In this document: in pieces, positions 16,954 through 27,701 of the stretch
Position numbering within the stretch: position 1 is the first letter of the stretch
Layout: each line of letters begins with the position of its first letter
Assembly (NCBI RefSeq): GCF_004682015.1
Contig: NZ_SMLM01000001.1
Span: 806,001 to 870,000 of the forward strand
Reading direction: 5' to 3'
Source of the DNA: Ramlibacter henchirensis
GTDB taxonomy: Bacteria; Pseudomonadota; Gammaproteobacteria; Burkholderiales; Burkholderiaceae_C
Length of the DNA stretch: 64,000 bases
Notes under the pieces: model-generated
The model's database searches: none
What the model was told of the DNA's origin: nothing
What the model saw: the letters and a program-made list of their open reading frames with translations, nothing else
Position numbers and translations under genes: made by a program

Positions 16954-17346
16954 TCAGCCGACGCGTACTTCGATGCGGCGCGGCTTGGCCTCTTCGGCCT
17001 TGGGAATGGTCAGGCGCAGCACCCCGTCCTTGAGCTGGGCCTCGATGCGCGAGGCGTCCAGCTCGCGGCTCAGGGTGAACTCGCGCCGGTACGCGGGCAC
17101 CTGGGCCTCGCCGTAGACCATGTCCATGTCCTTCGGGCCCGCCACTTCGGCCGTGCCCTCGATCAGCAGGCTGTCGCCGTCCACGCGCACGCCGAGGCGA
17201 TCCCGGCTGACGCCGGGCAGGTCGGCCAGCACGGTGATGCCGGATTCGTCCTCGAACACGTCCACCGGCGGCACGACGTGGGGCGCCGGCGCGGCGGACT
17301 GGTTGGCGGGAGTGCGGTTGCCGGTGGTCTGAACCTGGTTGCTCAT
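16954..17346 (-). CDS. Hsp20/alpha-crystallin small heat-shock protein
   Basis: The 130-residue product has a short flexible N-arm, then the alpha-crystallin domain (about residues 33-125) with ESGITVLADLPGVSRDRLGV, and the final beta-strand motif DGVLRLTIPKAEE. It ends RRIEVRVG. ATP-independent holdase that stops aggregation of unfolded proteins. The ATG at 17346 has AAGGAG eight bases upstream and is preferred to an ATG at 17367. It follows the other hsp20 by 17 bases, so both probably come from the sigma-32-like promoter upstream. Confidence 0.93.
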   Translation of the reverse strand: MSNQVQTTGNRTPANQSAAPAPHVVPPVDVFEDESGITVLADLPGVSRDRLGVRVDGDSLLIEGTAEVAGPKDMDMVYGEAQVPAYRREFTLSRELDASRIEAQLKDGVLRLTIPKAEEAKPRRIEVRVG

Positions 17347-17363
17347 GACGCTCTCCTTGTCGT

Positions 17364-17813
17364 TCACTGCACGTCGATGCGGCGCGGCCGGGACGACTCG
17401 CGCTTGGCCACGGTGATGCGCAGGATGCCGTCGCGGTACTTCGCCTCGATGCGCGCCGGGTCGGCGTCCTCGGGCAGGCTGACCACGCGGCGGAAGCTGC
17501 CGGTGAAGCGCTCCTGCGCGTAGACGCTGACGCCCTCACGGCCCTCGGGCAGTTCGCTCTTGCGCTCGCCCGCGACGATCAGCAGGCCGCGGTCGGCCGT
17601 GACCTGCAGCGAGCTGGGATCGAGGCCCGGGGCGAGGGCCATGATCTCCACCGCTTCGGCCGTGGCGCCGACATTGATGACCGGGAACGCCGAACCGGCC
17701 AGCGCCCGGATGCTGGACCGCTCGAACGGACGGAAGACCTGATCGAGGACGCTCTGCAACCGGTTGAGCTCCCCGAAGACGTCCGTGGCAGGTCGGAATG
17801 CTGGGTGCAACAT
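17364..17813 (-). CDS. Hsp20/alpha-crystallin small heat-shock protein
   Basis: The 149-residue protein has a longer N-arm (DVFGELNRLQSVLDQVF) typical of class A bacterial small heat-shock proteins, the crystallin domain (AVEIMALAPGLDPSSLQV onward) and the strand motif DGILRITVAKRESS. Two different Hsp20 types in tandem are common, since they form mixed assemblies. The start at 17813 has AAGGAG nine bases upstream. It is first in the operon behind a CTTGAA/CTCCTAATT promoter. Confidence 0.93.
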   Translation of the reverse strand: MLHPAFRPATDVFGELNRLQSVLDQVFRPFERSSIRALAGSAFPVINVGATAEAVEIMALAPGLDPSSLQVTADRGLLIVAGERKSELPEGREGVSVYAQERFTGSFRRVVSLPEDADPARIEAKYRDGILRITVAKRESSRPRRIDVQ

Positions 17814-17844
17814 CGCTGCTCTCCTTGGTGTCTCGTCAGGTGAC

Positions 17845-17866
17845 CGCGCGGCTGCGGGGCCGCGCG
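17845..17866 (-). other. Hairpin at the expected 5' end of the hsp20 mRNA
   Basis: An 8-base perfect stem (CGCGCGGC / GCCGCGCG) with a 6-base loop lies just inside the predicted transcription start. It is too far from the Shine-Dalgarno to be a simple ROSE-type thermometer and may instead stabilise the 5' end. Confidence 0.4.
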
Positions 17867-17872
17867 TACCCG

Positions 17873-17901
17873 AATTAGGAGCGGGGAGCGGGGATTTCAA
17901 G
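17873..17901 (-). promoter_or_regulatory. Sigma-32-like heat-shock promoter for the hsp20 pair
   Basis: Reading leftward, CTCTTGAAAT (CTTGAA at 17901-17896) is followed after 14 bases by CTCCTAATT (17881-17873). This matches the sigma-32 pattern of a CTTGAA -35, a 13-15 base spacer and a CCCCATTTA-like -10. It lies about 60 bases before the first hsp20 start, where such a promoter is expected. Confidence 0.65.
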
Positions 17902-17914
17902 AGGGATGTCTTTT

Positions 17915-17951
17915 CCCTCCCCCTCCGGGGGAGGGCAGGGTGGGGGCACGC
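17915..17951 (+). repeat. REP-like intergenic repeat, copy 1
   Basis: A palindromic core (CCCTCCCCCTCCGGGGGAGGG) is followed by a CAGGGTGGGGGCACGC tail. The same unit occurs inverted at 18114-18157 and again, with small changes, at 37713-37757. Copies 1 and 2 face each other across the gcvP terminator. Confidence 0.75.
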
Positions 17952-17995
17952 GGGGGGCTCAAAAAAGCACGGCGCCCGCTTGAGCGCCGTGCGTG

Positions 17996-18000
<5 letters not shown>
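17948..18000. repeat. 53-bp direct repeat, copy 1 (contains the terminator hairpin)
   Basis: By eye identical to 18071-18123, 123 bases away. Each copy carries a minus-strand hairpin (GCACGGCGC / GCGCCGTGC, 8-base loop) with six Ts after it. Confidence 0.85.
17961..17992 (-). terminator. Rho-independent terminator, distal copy
   Basis: On the minus strand a 9-base perfect stem (17992-17984 with 17975-17967) is followed by TTTTTT (17966-17961). It is the second of two identical hairpins after gcvP and is separated from the first by the poly-G/poly-C stretch, so it may be an assembly duplicate. Confidence 0.6.
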
Positions 18001-18113
<113 letters not shown>

Positions 18114-18123
<10 letters not shown>

Positions 18124-18157
18124 ACCCCAGCCCTCCCCCGGAGGGGGAGGGAGCAAG
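18114..18157 (-). repeat. REP-like intergenic repeat, copy 2 (inverted)
   Basis: Read leftward it is CTTGCTCCCTC, the CCCCCTCCGGGGG core, GAGGGCTGGGGTGGGGGCACGC. It is the closest relative of the 37.7 kb copy, with which it shares the CTTGCTCCCTC lead-in. Confidence 0.75.
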
Positions 18158-18163
18158 ACAGGC

Positions 18164-21067
<2,904 letters not shown>

Positions 21068-21078
21068 CTTGTTTCTCT

Positions 21079-21450
21079 TCAGGCGTTCTTCGAAAACTCG
21101 TTGTAGGCCGTCTCGTCCATCAGGCCGTTCGTCTCCGACACGTCGGCCAGCTTGACCTTGAAGAACCACCCCTGGCCCAGCGGGTCGCTGTTGGCCAGGG
21201 AGGGATCGGCGCGCAGGGACTCGTTCACCTCGAGCACTTCGCCGGTCACGGGCATGAAGACGTCGGCGGCGGCCTTGACCGACTCGACGACGCCGGCCAC
21301 CTCGCCCTTGCCGTAGCGGCGCCCGACTTCGGGCAGGTCGACGAACACCACGTCGCCCAGCGCGTCCTGCGCGTGCACCGTGATGCCCACGACGGCGTCG
21401 CCGCCTTCGAGGCGGATCCATTCATGCTCCTGCGTGTACTTCACGGTCAT
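21079..21450 (-). CDS. gcvH: Glycine cleavage system H-protein
   Basis: The 123-residue product is full length for GcvH, the lipoyl carrier of the glycine cleavage system. It begins KYTQEHEWI, has [12 protein letters not shown] and the lipoylation site ESVKAAADV (Lys near residue 64), and ends with the usual acidic region. It lies between gcvT (36-base gap) and gcvP (11-base gap). Confidence 0.98.
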   Translation of the reverse strand: MTVKYTQEHEWIRLEGGDAVVGITVHAQDALGDVVFVDLPEVGRRYGKGEVAGVVESVKAAADVFMPVTGEVLEVNESLRADPSLANSDPLGQGWFFKVKLADVSETNGLMDETAYNEFSKNA

Positions 21451-21486
21451 GCGCTTCTCTCCTTGTTGGTTGAATCTGTGGGCCGT

Positions 21487-22644
21487 TCAGCCGCGGTGGT
21501 ACCGCTGCGGAACGAAAGGCATGGGGCTGACTTCCATCGCCACGGGCTTGCCCCGCACGATGGCATTCAGCCGGGTGCCGGCCGCGGCCTGGTCGGCCGC
21601 GACGTAGGCCATGGCGACGGGCTTGTCGATCGTGGGGCCGAGCAGGCCGCTCGTGACCTCGCCGACCTGGCGTCCCGAAGCATCCTGCAGCCCGGTGTGC
21701 TCGCGCACCGGCACGCGCTCCAGCGCGATGAGGCCCACACGCTTGCGCGCGACGGGCACCGTGCCGTCCAGCTGGCCCAGCACCTTGTCCGCACCGGGGA
21801 AACCGCCTGCGCGGGCGCCACCGGTGCGTCGCACCTTCTGCATCGCCCAATTCAGTCCCGCCTCGACCGGCGTGGTCGTGGTGTCGATGTCGTTGCCGTA
21901 CAGGCACAGTCCCGCTTCGAGCCGCAGCGAGTTGCGCGCGCCCAGGCCGATCGGCTTGACCTCGGGCTGGTCGAGCAGCGCCCGCGCGAAGGCTTCGGCC
22001 CGCTCGCCATCGATCGAGATCTCGAAGCCGTCCTCGCCGGTGTAGCCGCTGCGCGTGATGAACAGGTCGGCGCCTTGCCAGTCGAACGCGCCGCCGGTCA
22101 TGAACACCAGCTTCTCCACGCCGGGCACCAGGCGCTTGAGCGCATCGACCGCCTTGGGCCCCTGCAGGGCGAGCAGGGCGCGCTCGGGCATGGGGATGAC
22201 GTTGCAGCGCGAACCGATGCGCTGGGTGATGTGCGCGATGTCGCCTTCCTTGCACGCGCCGTTGACGATCACGAAAAGGTTGTCGCCGCGATTGACGAAC
22301 ATCAGGTCGTCGATGATCGTGCCCTCGTCGGTGAGCAGCAGGCCGTAGCGCTGCTTGCCGGGCGCCAGGCCGATCACGTCCACCGGCATCAGCGTCTCGA
22401 ACGCCGCGGCGGCGTCGGCACCTTCCAGCCGCAGCTGGCCCATGTGCGACACGTCGAACAGGCCGGCGGCCTGGCGGGTGTGGTGGTGTTCGGCCATCAG
22501 GCCCGCCGTGTACTGCACGGGCATCGAGTAGCCGGCGAAGGGCACCATGCGCGCGCCGAGCTCCAGGTGCAGGGCGTTCAGCGGCGTGGTGCGAAGGACG
22601 GGCGTGGCGGTGGACAAGCGGGGCTCCGATGCGAACAGGGGCAT
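21487..22644 (-). CDS. gcvT: Glycine cleavage system T-protein (aminomethyltransferase)
   Basis: The product is 385 residues from the ATG at 22644. It transfers the methylene group from lipoyl-bound aminomethyl to tetrahydrofolate, releasing ammonia. Seen are ELGARMVPFAGYSMPVQY near the start, DVSHMGQLRLEG, YTGEDGFEI and the C-terminal ARKRVGLIALE. The ATG has no Shine-Dalgarno. A TTG at 22617 has GGAG six bases upstream and starts nearer the conserved region (376 residues), so the true start could be there. Confidence 0.97.
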   Translation of the reverse strand: MPLFASEPRLSTATPVLRTTPLNALHLELGARMVPFAGYSMPVQYTAGLMAEHHHTRQAAGLFDVSHMGQLRLEGADAAAAFETLMPVDVIGLAPGKQRYGLLLTDEGTIIDDLMFVNRGDNLFVIVNGACKEGDIAHITQRIGSRCNVIPMPERALLALQGPKAVDALKRLVPGVEKLVFMTGGAFDWQGADLFITRSGYTGEDGFEISIDGERAEAFARALLDQPEVKPIGLGARNSLRLEAGLCLYGNDIDTTTTPVEAGLNWAMQKVRRTGGARAGGFPGADKVLGQLDGTVPVARKRVGLIALERVPVREHTGLQDASGRQVGEVTSGLLGPTIDKPVAMAYVAADQAAAGTRLNAIVRGKPVAMEVSPMPFVPQRYHRG

Positions 22645-22675
22645 TCGAAATCCATGGTACGGAAACCATGGTCGC

Positions 22676-22876
22676 CCCTGCTGTCCGCTTTACCTGAGAG
22701 ATTCACCCCTTACACGGGGTTTGCTCCTTCGGTGGACGCCGGCCCGTGGGGGCCGCCGCCTCTCTCCAGCAAGGCAACGCCCCGTTGCCGGGGCGGCCAT
22801 CAGTCCTGGGTGCCTGAGCGTTCGGCTGTTCGCCTGCGCCTTCGGCGGCTCCGCGCGGGAGCGCTCTCCTGACGAC
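22676..22876 (-). ncRNA. Tandem glycine riboswitch upstream of gcvT
   Basis: The minus strand shows two glycine aptamers in series. Aptamer 1 (about 22873-22800) runs from CAGGAGAGC through GCCGCCGAAGG to CGCTCAGGCACCCAGGAC. Aptamer 2 (about 22772-22684) runs from CTGGAGAGA through CACCGAAGGAGCAA to ATCTCTCAGGTA. Both have the paired GGAGAG / CTCAGG strands and the CCGAAGG core. Glycine binding normally turns on gcv expression. It begins at the predicted transcription start and ends some 35-60 bases before the gcvT start. Confidence 0.93.
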
Positions 22877-22882
22877 GGGCGG

Positions 22883-22888
22883 ATTGTA
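22883..22888 (-). promoter_or_regulatory. Candidate -10 of the gcv operon promoter
   Basis: TACAAT on the minus strand lies about 8 bases before the first riboswitch helix, placing the start of transcription near 22876. It is only 23 bases beyond the dctM stop, so its -35 would overlap the end of dctM. Confidence 0.5.
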
Positions 22889-22910
22889 AGTGGATCGGAG
22901 CGGCGGAGCT

Positions 22911-24188
22911 TCAGCGCGCGTAGGCCAGGTCGCGCAGTGAGAGCGACAGGGCCGGCACGTAGGTGATCACCATCAGGCAGGCCAGCACGACCAGAACGAA
23001 GGGAATCAGCTGCGTGACGATGCGGTCCAGCGAGATGCGCGCCACCGTGCAGGCGGCGAACAGGTTCACGCCGAACGGGGGGGTGATCATGCCCAGGGCG
23101 AGGTTGACCACCATGACCAGCCCGAAGTGCACCGGGTCGACGCCGAAGTGCTGCGCCACGGGCGCGAGGATCGGCGCCAGCACGATGATGGCCGCGCTGG
23201 TCTCGATGAACATGCCGATCACGAACAGCGCGGCGTTGACGCCCAGCAGGAAGAGCGCGGGCGTCTGCAGCACTTCCTTGAGCCACAGTCCGATCGCGTC
23301 CGGCACGCCGGCGCGCGTGATCAGGAAGGCGAAGAGGCCCGCATTGGCGATGATGAACATGATCACCGCCGACGAGATCACCGACTTGCGCAGAATCGCG
23401 TACAGGTCGCGCACGCCGATCTCGCGGTAGATCAGCATGCCCACAACGAGCGCATAGAACACCGCGACGGCCGACGCTTCCGTGGGTGTGAAGACGCCGC
23501 CATAGATGCCGCCCAGGATGATCACCGGCATCAGCAGGGCCCAGCCGGCCTGCCAGAACGCGCGGCCGAAGGACAGGCGCCCTTCGCCGTCGTCCTTGCC
23601 CCAGCCGCGCCACTTGCAATATGCCCAGACGAACAGCATCAGTGCCCCGCCGATCAGCAGCCCGGGGCCGAAGCCGGCGATGAACAGCTCGCCGATGGAA
23701 ACCTCGGCGCTGACGCCGTACAGGATCATCGGGATCGACGGCGGGATGATCACGCCCAGCTCGGCGCTGGTGGCCTGCAAGGCCGCGGCCCAGCTCGTGG
23801 GATAGCCGTGCTTGATCAGCGCCGGGATCAGGATGGCGCCGATCGCGAAGGTGGTGGCCACCGAGGAGCCGGACACCGCCGCGAAGATCATGCAGGTCAG
23901 CACGCAGGTCATCGGCAGGCCGCCCTGCACGCCGCCGACGATGCTCTTGGCGAATTCCACGAGGCGGCGCGAGATGCCGCCCGTCTCCATCAGGTTGCCC
24001 GCCAGGATGAAGAACGGGATGGCGGCCAGAGGAAACTTGTTGATCGAGTTGAACATCTCCTTGACGGAAATGAGCATCGGCGCGTTGGCCGCCTGCATGC
24101 CGAGCACGGCGGCCAGGCCGATGGAGACCGCCACCGAAATGGTGAGCGCGAAGCACAGCACCATGGTGCCGACCATCACGGATGTCAT
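22911..24188 (-). CDS. dctM: TRAP transporter large permease
   Basis: This 425-residue protein is full length for DctM, the 12-helix subunit of tripartite ATP-independent periplasmic transporters, which import organic acids using the sodium or proton gradient. It contains the family runs FPLAAIPFFILAGNLMETGG and SGSSVATTFAIGAILIPAL. Its start lies six bases after a 47-base dispersed repeat occupying most of the dctQ-dctM gap. Works with DctQ and DctP encoded upstream. Confidence 0.95.
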   Translation of the reverse strand: MTSVMVGTMVLCFALTISVAVSIGLAAVLGMQAANAPMLISVKEMFNSINKFPLAAIPFFILAGNLMETGGISRRLVEFAKSIVGGVQGGLPMTCVLTCMIFAAVSGSSVATTFAIGAILIPALIKHGYPTSWAAALQATSAELGVIIPPSIPMILYGVSAEVSIGELFIAGFGPGLLIGGALMLFVWAYCKWRGWGKDDGEGRLSFGRAFWQAGWALLMPVIILGGIYGGVFTPTEASAVAVFYALVVGMLIYREIGVRDLYAILRKSVISSAVIMFIIANAGLFAFLITRAGVPDAIGLWLKEVLQTPALFLLGVNAALFVIGMFIETSAAIIVLAPILAPVAQHFGVDPVHFGLVMVVNLALGMITPPFGVNLFAACTVARISLDRIVTQLIPFVLVVLACLMVITYVPALSLSLRDLAYAR

Positions 24189-24193
24189 TGAGC

Positions 24194-24241
24194 CCCCACG
24201 CTTGTCACTTCGTGTACTGCGCTGCCCCCCGAGGGGGCCTT
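24194..24241 (-). repeat. Dispersed intergenic repeat, copy 1
   Basis: Read leftward: GGCCCCCTCGGGGGGCAGCG, then CAGTACACGAAGTGACAAGC, then GTGGGGGC. The same sequence in plus orientation is at 58396-58442 just before and into rimM. In both places it sits between two co-directional genes and abuts the downstream start. The first part can form a GGCCCCC/GGGGGGC hairpin. Confidence 0.85.
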
Positions 24242-24267
24242 CGCGCCTTGGAGCGGTCCGGCGGCGC

Positions 24268-24762
24268 TCATTGCGCCGTCTCCAGTTCCAGGCGCTGCGG
24301 ATCGAGCAGGTTGCCCACGATGCCGATGACCGAAAACACCGCGCCCACGGGCATGGCCAGGTAGGCCCAGAACATCGACACGTCCTCCAGGCCGATCATC
24401 GTCTGCACCTTGCCGCGGTTGGCATAGTCCCAGCCCCACCAGAGGATCACCCCGATCAGCGCGATCGCGGCGAGCGCCACCACCCAGTCGAGGAAGCGCT
24501 GCATGCGCCGGCCGCTCCAGCGGTACAGGACGTCCACGCTGACCATCGCGCCCTGCCGGAAGGCCATCGGGATGCCCAGGAACACCATCCAGATCAGCGA
24601 GAAGCGGATCAGAACCTCGGTCCATTCGGCCGGCTGTTCCAGCACGAAGCGGGTGAAGATCTGGAACAGGCCGAGGCTGGAGGCCAGCGCCAGCATGGCG
24701 CACGCCGCGGCCATGGACGCGCCGGTGATCCAGCTTTCGATGCGCAGGAAGGTTGCTTTCAT
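24268..24762 (-). CDS. dctQ: TRAP transporter small permease
   Basis: The 164-residue protein has four hydrophobic helices and the DctQ feature FTRFVLEQPAEWTEVLIRFSLIW bracketing helix 2, with FRQGAMVSVDVLY before helix 3. It bridges DctM and the substrate-loaded binding protein. It is separated from dctP by a hairpin with a T tract, so it is probably made at lower level than DctP. Confidence 0.95.
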   Translation of the reverse strand: MKATFLRIESWITGASMAAACAMLALASSLGLFQIFTRFVLEQPAEWTEVLIRFSLIWMVFLGIPMAFRQGAMVSVDVLYRWSGRRMQRFLDWVVALAAIALIGVILWWGWDYANRGKVQTMIGLEDVSMFWAYLAMPVGAVFSVIGIVGNLLDPQRLELETAQ

Positions 24763-24770
24763 GTGCGGGC

Positions 24771-24798
24771 AAAAAGAAGGCCCACCTCGGTGGGCCTT
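24771..24798 (-). terminator. Hairpin terminator/attenuator between dctP and dctQ
   Basis: A perfect 10-base stem (AAGGCCCACC / GGTGGGCCTT, 2-base loop) is followed on the minus strand by CTTTTT. It starts about 20 bases past the dctP stop and ends 9 bases before dctQ. Partial termination here would raise the DctP:DctQM ratio. Confidence 0.8.
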
Positions 24799-24818
24799 TC
24801 GGTCGAAGCCGTCGCGGC

Positions 24819-25790
24819 TTATTTGTAGTTGCGGATGCGATCGATGTTGGCCTTGCCGAACTGCTTCTCGAAGTCGGCGTTCACCGGTGCGAGCACCTGG
24901 ACGAACTTGGCCTTGTCCACGTTCTCCACGACCTGCATGCCCTTGTTGCGCAGCTCGGCGACGCCCTTGGCGTCGTCCTCGTCCACGCGGGCGCGGTTGG
25001 CCTTGACCGCTTCCTTGGCGGCGTCGGCGAAGGCCTGCTTGTCGGCTGCCGACAGCTTGTCGAAGCTGGCCTTGTTCATCAGCAGGACGCACGGCGAGTA
25101 GACATGGCCGGTGAGCGACAGGTGCTTCTGCACCTGGTCGAACTTGGCGGCCATGATCACCGACAGCGGGTTCTCCTGGCCGTCCACCGTGCCCTGCTGC
25201 AGGGCGGTGAACACCTCGGGGAAGGCCATCGGCGTGGTGACGATGCCCAGGCCCTTGTAGGCCTGCACGTGCACCGGGTTCTCCATGGTGCGCAGTTTCA
25301 GGCCCTTGAGGTCCTCGGGCGCGTTGACGGCTCGCCTGCTGTTCGTCATGTGCCGCACGCCGTTCTCGCCCCAGGCGAGGGCCTTCATGCCCTTGCCGTC
25401 GAACTTGGTGAGCATCTCCTGGCCGATGGGGCCGTCGAGCACGGCGCGCGCGTGCGCCTTGTCGCGGAACAGGAAGGGGATGTCCAGGATCTTCGTTTCC
25501 GGCACGAAGTTGGGGACCGGGCCGGTGGAGGTGAACGTCAGCTCCTGCGTGCCGAGCTGCACCGCTTCGATCGACTCACGCTCGCCGCCGAGGGAGCCGG
25601 AGTAGAAGGGCTGGACCTTGTAGCGGCCGTTGGTGCGCTTTTCCACCTCCCGCGCAAAGGTGTCGATCGCCACGCCCTGGTGCGAGTTCTGGGCGACCGA
25701 GATGCTGATGCGCATCGTCGTCTGCGCCAGCGCGGCGCCGCCCATCACCAGCCCGGCGGCCAGGGCTGCAAACAATCTGCTTAGTTTCAC
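24819..25790 (-). CDS. dctP: TRAP transporter substrate-binding protein
   Basis: The 323-residue periplasmic protein starts with a signal peptide (KLSRLFAALAAGLVMGGAALAQ, cleavage after AQ near residue 23). The conserved features are the arginine of the binding pocket region (KGLKLRTMENPVH), the GTVDGQENPLSVI segment and GHVYSPCVLLMNK. The DctP family binds C4-dicarboxylates, sugar acids and other carboxylates; the ligand here is unknown. GTG at 25790 is preceded by AAGGAG at about seven bases; an upstream ATG at 25856 would spoil the signal peptide. Confidence 0.95.
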   Translation of the reverse strand: MKLSRLFAALAAGLVMGGAALAQTTMRISISVAQNSHQGVAIDTFAREVEKRTNGRYKVQPFYSGSLGGERESIEAVQLGTQELTFTSTGPVPNFVPETKILDIPFLFRDKAHARAVLDGPIGQEMLTKFDGKGMKALAWGENGVRHMTNSRRAVNAPEDLKGLKLRTMENPVHVQAYKGLGIVTTPMAFPEVFTALQQGTVDGQENPLSVIMAAKFDQVQKHLSLTGHVYSPCVLLMNKASFDKLSAADKQAFADAAKEAVKANRARVDEDDAKGVAELRNKGMQVVENVDKAKFVQVLAPVNADFEKQFGKANIDRIRNYK

Positions 25791-25882
25791 GCTCTCACTC
25801 CTTCGGCAATGCACACGAAACCCGAGAGGATGCCCATCGGCAGCCGCCTTCGCCACGGGAGTTCTACGTACCCCTCAAGCGT

Positions 25883-27568
25883 TCACATGTTGGTGTAGTT
25901 CGGCCCGCCGCCGCCTTCGGGCACGACCCACACGATGTTCTGCGTCGGGTCCTTGATGTCGCAGGTCTTGCAGTGCACGCAGTTCTGCGCGTTGATCTGC
26001 AGGCGCGCGCCGCCGCCGGCCTCGTCCTCCACGAACTCGTACACGCCCGCGGGGCAGTAGCGCTGTTCGGGGCCCGCGTAGTCGTGCAGGTTGACGCTGA
26101 TCGGGATCTGCGGGTCCTTCAGCGTCAGGTGCGGCGGCTGGTTCTCCTCGTGGTTGGTGTTGGAGATGAACACCGAGGAGAGGCGGTCGAAGGTGAGCTT
26201 GCCGTCCGGCCTGGGATACGCGATCGGCGTGCATTCGGATGCCGGCCGCAGCGACACGTGGTCGGGCTTCTTGCGGTGGATCGTCCAGGGAATGCGCCCG
26301 CCCAGCACGAACTGCTCGACGCCGGTCATCACCGTGGCCACCGTGCGGCCCATCTTGAACCACTGCTTGAAGTTGCGGGCCTTGTTCAGCTCGCGGTGCA
26401 GCCACGAAGCCTCGAAGGCCTTCGGATAGGCCGTGAGCTCGTCATGCTGCCGCCCTTCGCCGAGCGCGGCGAACGCCGCTTCGGCGGCCAGCATGCCGGT
26501 CTTGATCGCGGCGTGGCTGCCCTTGATGCGCGAGGCATTGAGGTAGCCCGCGTCGCAGCCGACCAGCGCGCCGCCAGGGAAAACGGTCTTGGGAAGCGAC
26601 AGCAGTCCGCCCACGGTGAGCGCGCGTGCGCCATAGGCCAGCCGCTTCGCGCCCTTGGCGCCCTCGAAGTACCAGCGGATGTTGGGATGCGTCTTGAAGC
26701 GCTGGAACTCCTCGTACGGCGAGAGGTAGGGGTTGGTGTAGTCCAGACCGACCACGAAGCCGATCGCGATCTGGTTGTTTTCCATGTGGTACAGGAACGA
26801 GCCGCCGTACGTCGTTTCGTCCAGCGGCCAGCCCGCGCTGTGCAGCGCAAGGCCCGGCTTGTGGCGCGCGGGGTCGATCTCCCACACTTCCTTGATGCCG
26901 ATGCTGTAGCTCTGGGGATCGCGACCCTGGTCGAGCTGGAACCGGCTGATCAGCTCGCGGCCCAGGTGGCCGCGCGAGCCCTCGGCGAACACCGTGTACT
27001 TCGCATGCAGCTCCATGCCGAGCTGGAAGTTCTCGGTCGGCTGCCCGTCCTTGCCGATGCCCATGTCGGCGGTGGCGACGCCCTTCACCGAGCCGTCCTG
27101 GTTGTAGAGCACCTCCGCCGCGGGAAAGCCCGGGAAGATCTCCACGCCCAGGCCTTCCGCCTGCTGCGCGAGCCAGCGCGTGAAGTTGGCGAGGCTGACG
27201 ATGTAGTTGCCGTGGTTCTCGAAGTTCTTCGGCAGCAGGAAGCCGGGCGTGCGCGTCGCGCCCCGCTCGGAGAGGAACAGGAAGATGTCCTCCGTGACGG
27301 GCACGTTCAGCGGCGCGCCCTTGTCCTTCCAGTCGGGGATCAGCTCGTTGAGCGCGCGCGGGTCCATGATGGCGCCCGACAGGATGTGCGCGCCGGGCTC
27401 GGAGCCCTTCTCGAGCACGACGACGGAGACCTCGCGGCCGTATTCGGCCGCCAGTTGCTTCAGGCGGATGGCCGTGGACAGGCCCGCGGGGCCGGCGCCC
27501 ACGATCACCACGTCGTATTCCATCGCTTCGCGCGGCCCGTGCTGGGCCAGGATTTCTTCTCGTGTCAT
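25883..27568 (-). CDS. Electron transfer flavoprotein-ubiquinone oxidoreductase
   Basis: The 561-residue enzyme passes electrons from ETF (fatty-acid and amino-acid dehydrogenases) to ubiquinone at the inner membrane. It has the FAD dinucleotide motif VVIVGAGPAGLSTAIRLKQL near residue 20, a central quinone-binding/amphipathic region and a C-terminal [4Fe-4S] domain with cysteines in YCPAGVYEF and NCVHCKTCDIKDP. Starts at 27595, 27568 and 27523 are all possible; MTREEIL (27568) gives the usual family N-terminus. Confidence 0.96.
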   Translation of the reverse strand: MTREEILAQHGPREAMEYDVVIVGAGPAGLSTAIRLKQLAAEYGREVSVVVLEKGSEPGAHILSGAIMDPRALNELIPDWKDKGAPLNVPVTEDIFLFLSERGATRTPGFLLPKNFENHGNYIVSLANFTRWLAQQAEGLGVEIFPGFPAAEVLYNQDGSVKGVATADMGIGKDGQPTENFQLGMELHAKYTVFAEGSRGHLGRELISRFQLDQGRDPQSYSIGIKEVWEIDPARHKPGLALHSAGWPLDETTYGGSFLYHMENNQIAIGFVVGLDYTNPYLSPYEEFQRFKTHPNIRWYFEGAKGAKRLAYGARALTVGGLLSLPKTVFPGGALVGCDAGYLNASRIKGSHAAIKTGMLAAEAAFAALGEGRQHDELTAYPKAFEASWLHRELNKARNFKQWFKMGRTVATVMTGVEQFVLGGRIPWTIHRKKPDHVSLRPASECTPIAYPRPDGKLTFDRLSSVFISNTNHEENQPPHLTLKDPQIPISVNLHDYAGPEQRYCPAGVYEFVEDEAGGGARLQINAQNCVHCKTCDIKDPTQNIVWVVPEGGGGPNYTNM

Positions 27569-27701
27569 GGGCGGTGCTCGGATAATCTTCGGCATTCGCG
27601 CGGCCTGGGGGCCGGCGTTCGGCGGGACATCGATTCTATTGCGCGCCTCTGCGGCAGCAGAGCCGCAGCGCCCGGCCCCTCGTTCCCTGCAGGAGATCCT
27701 C

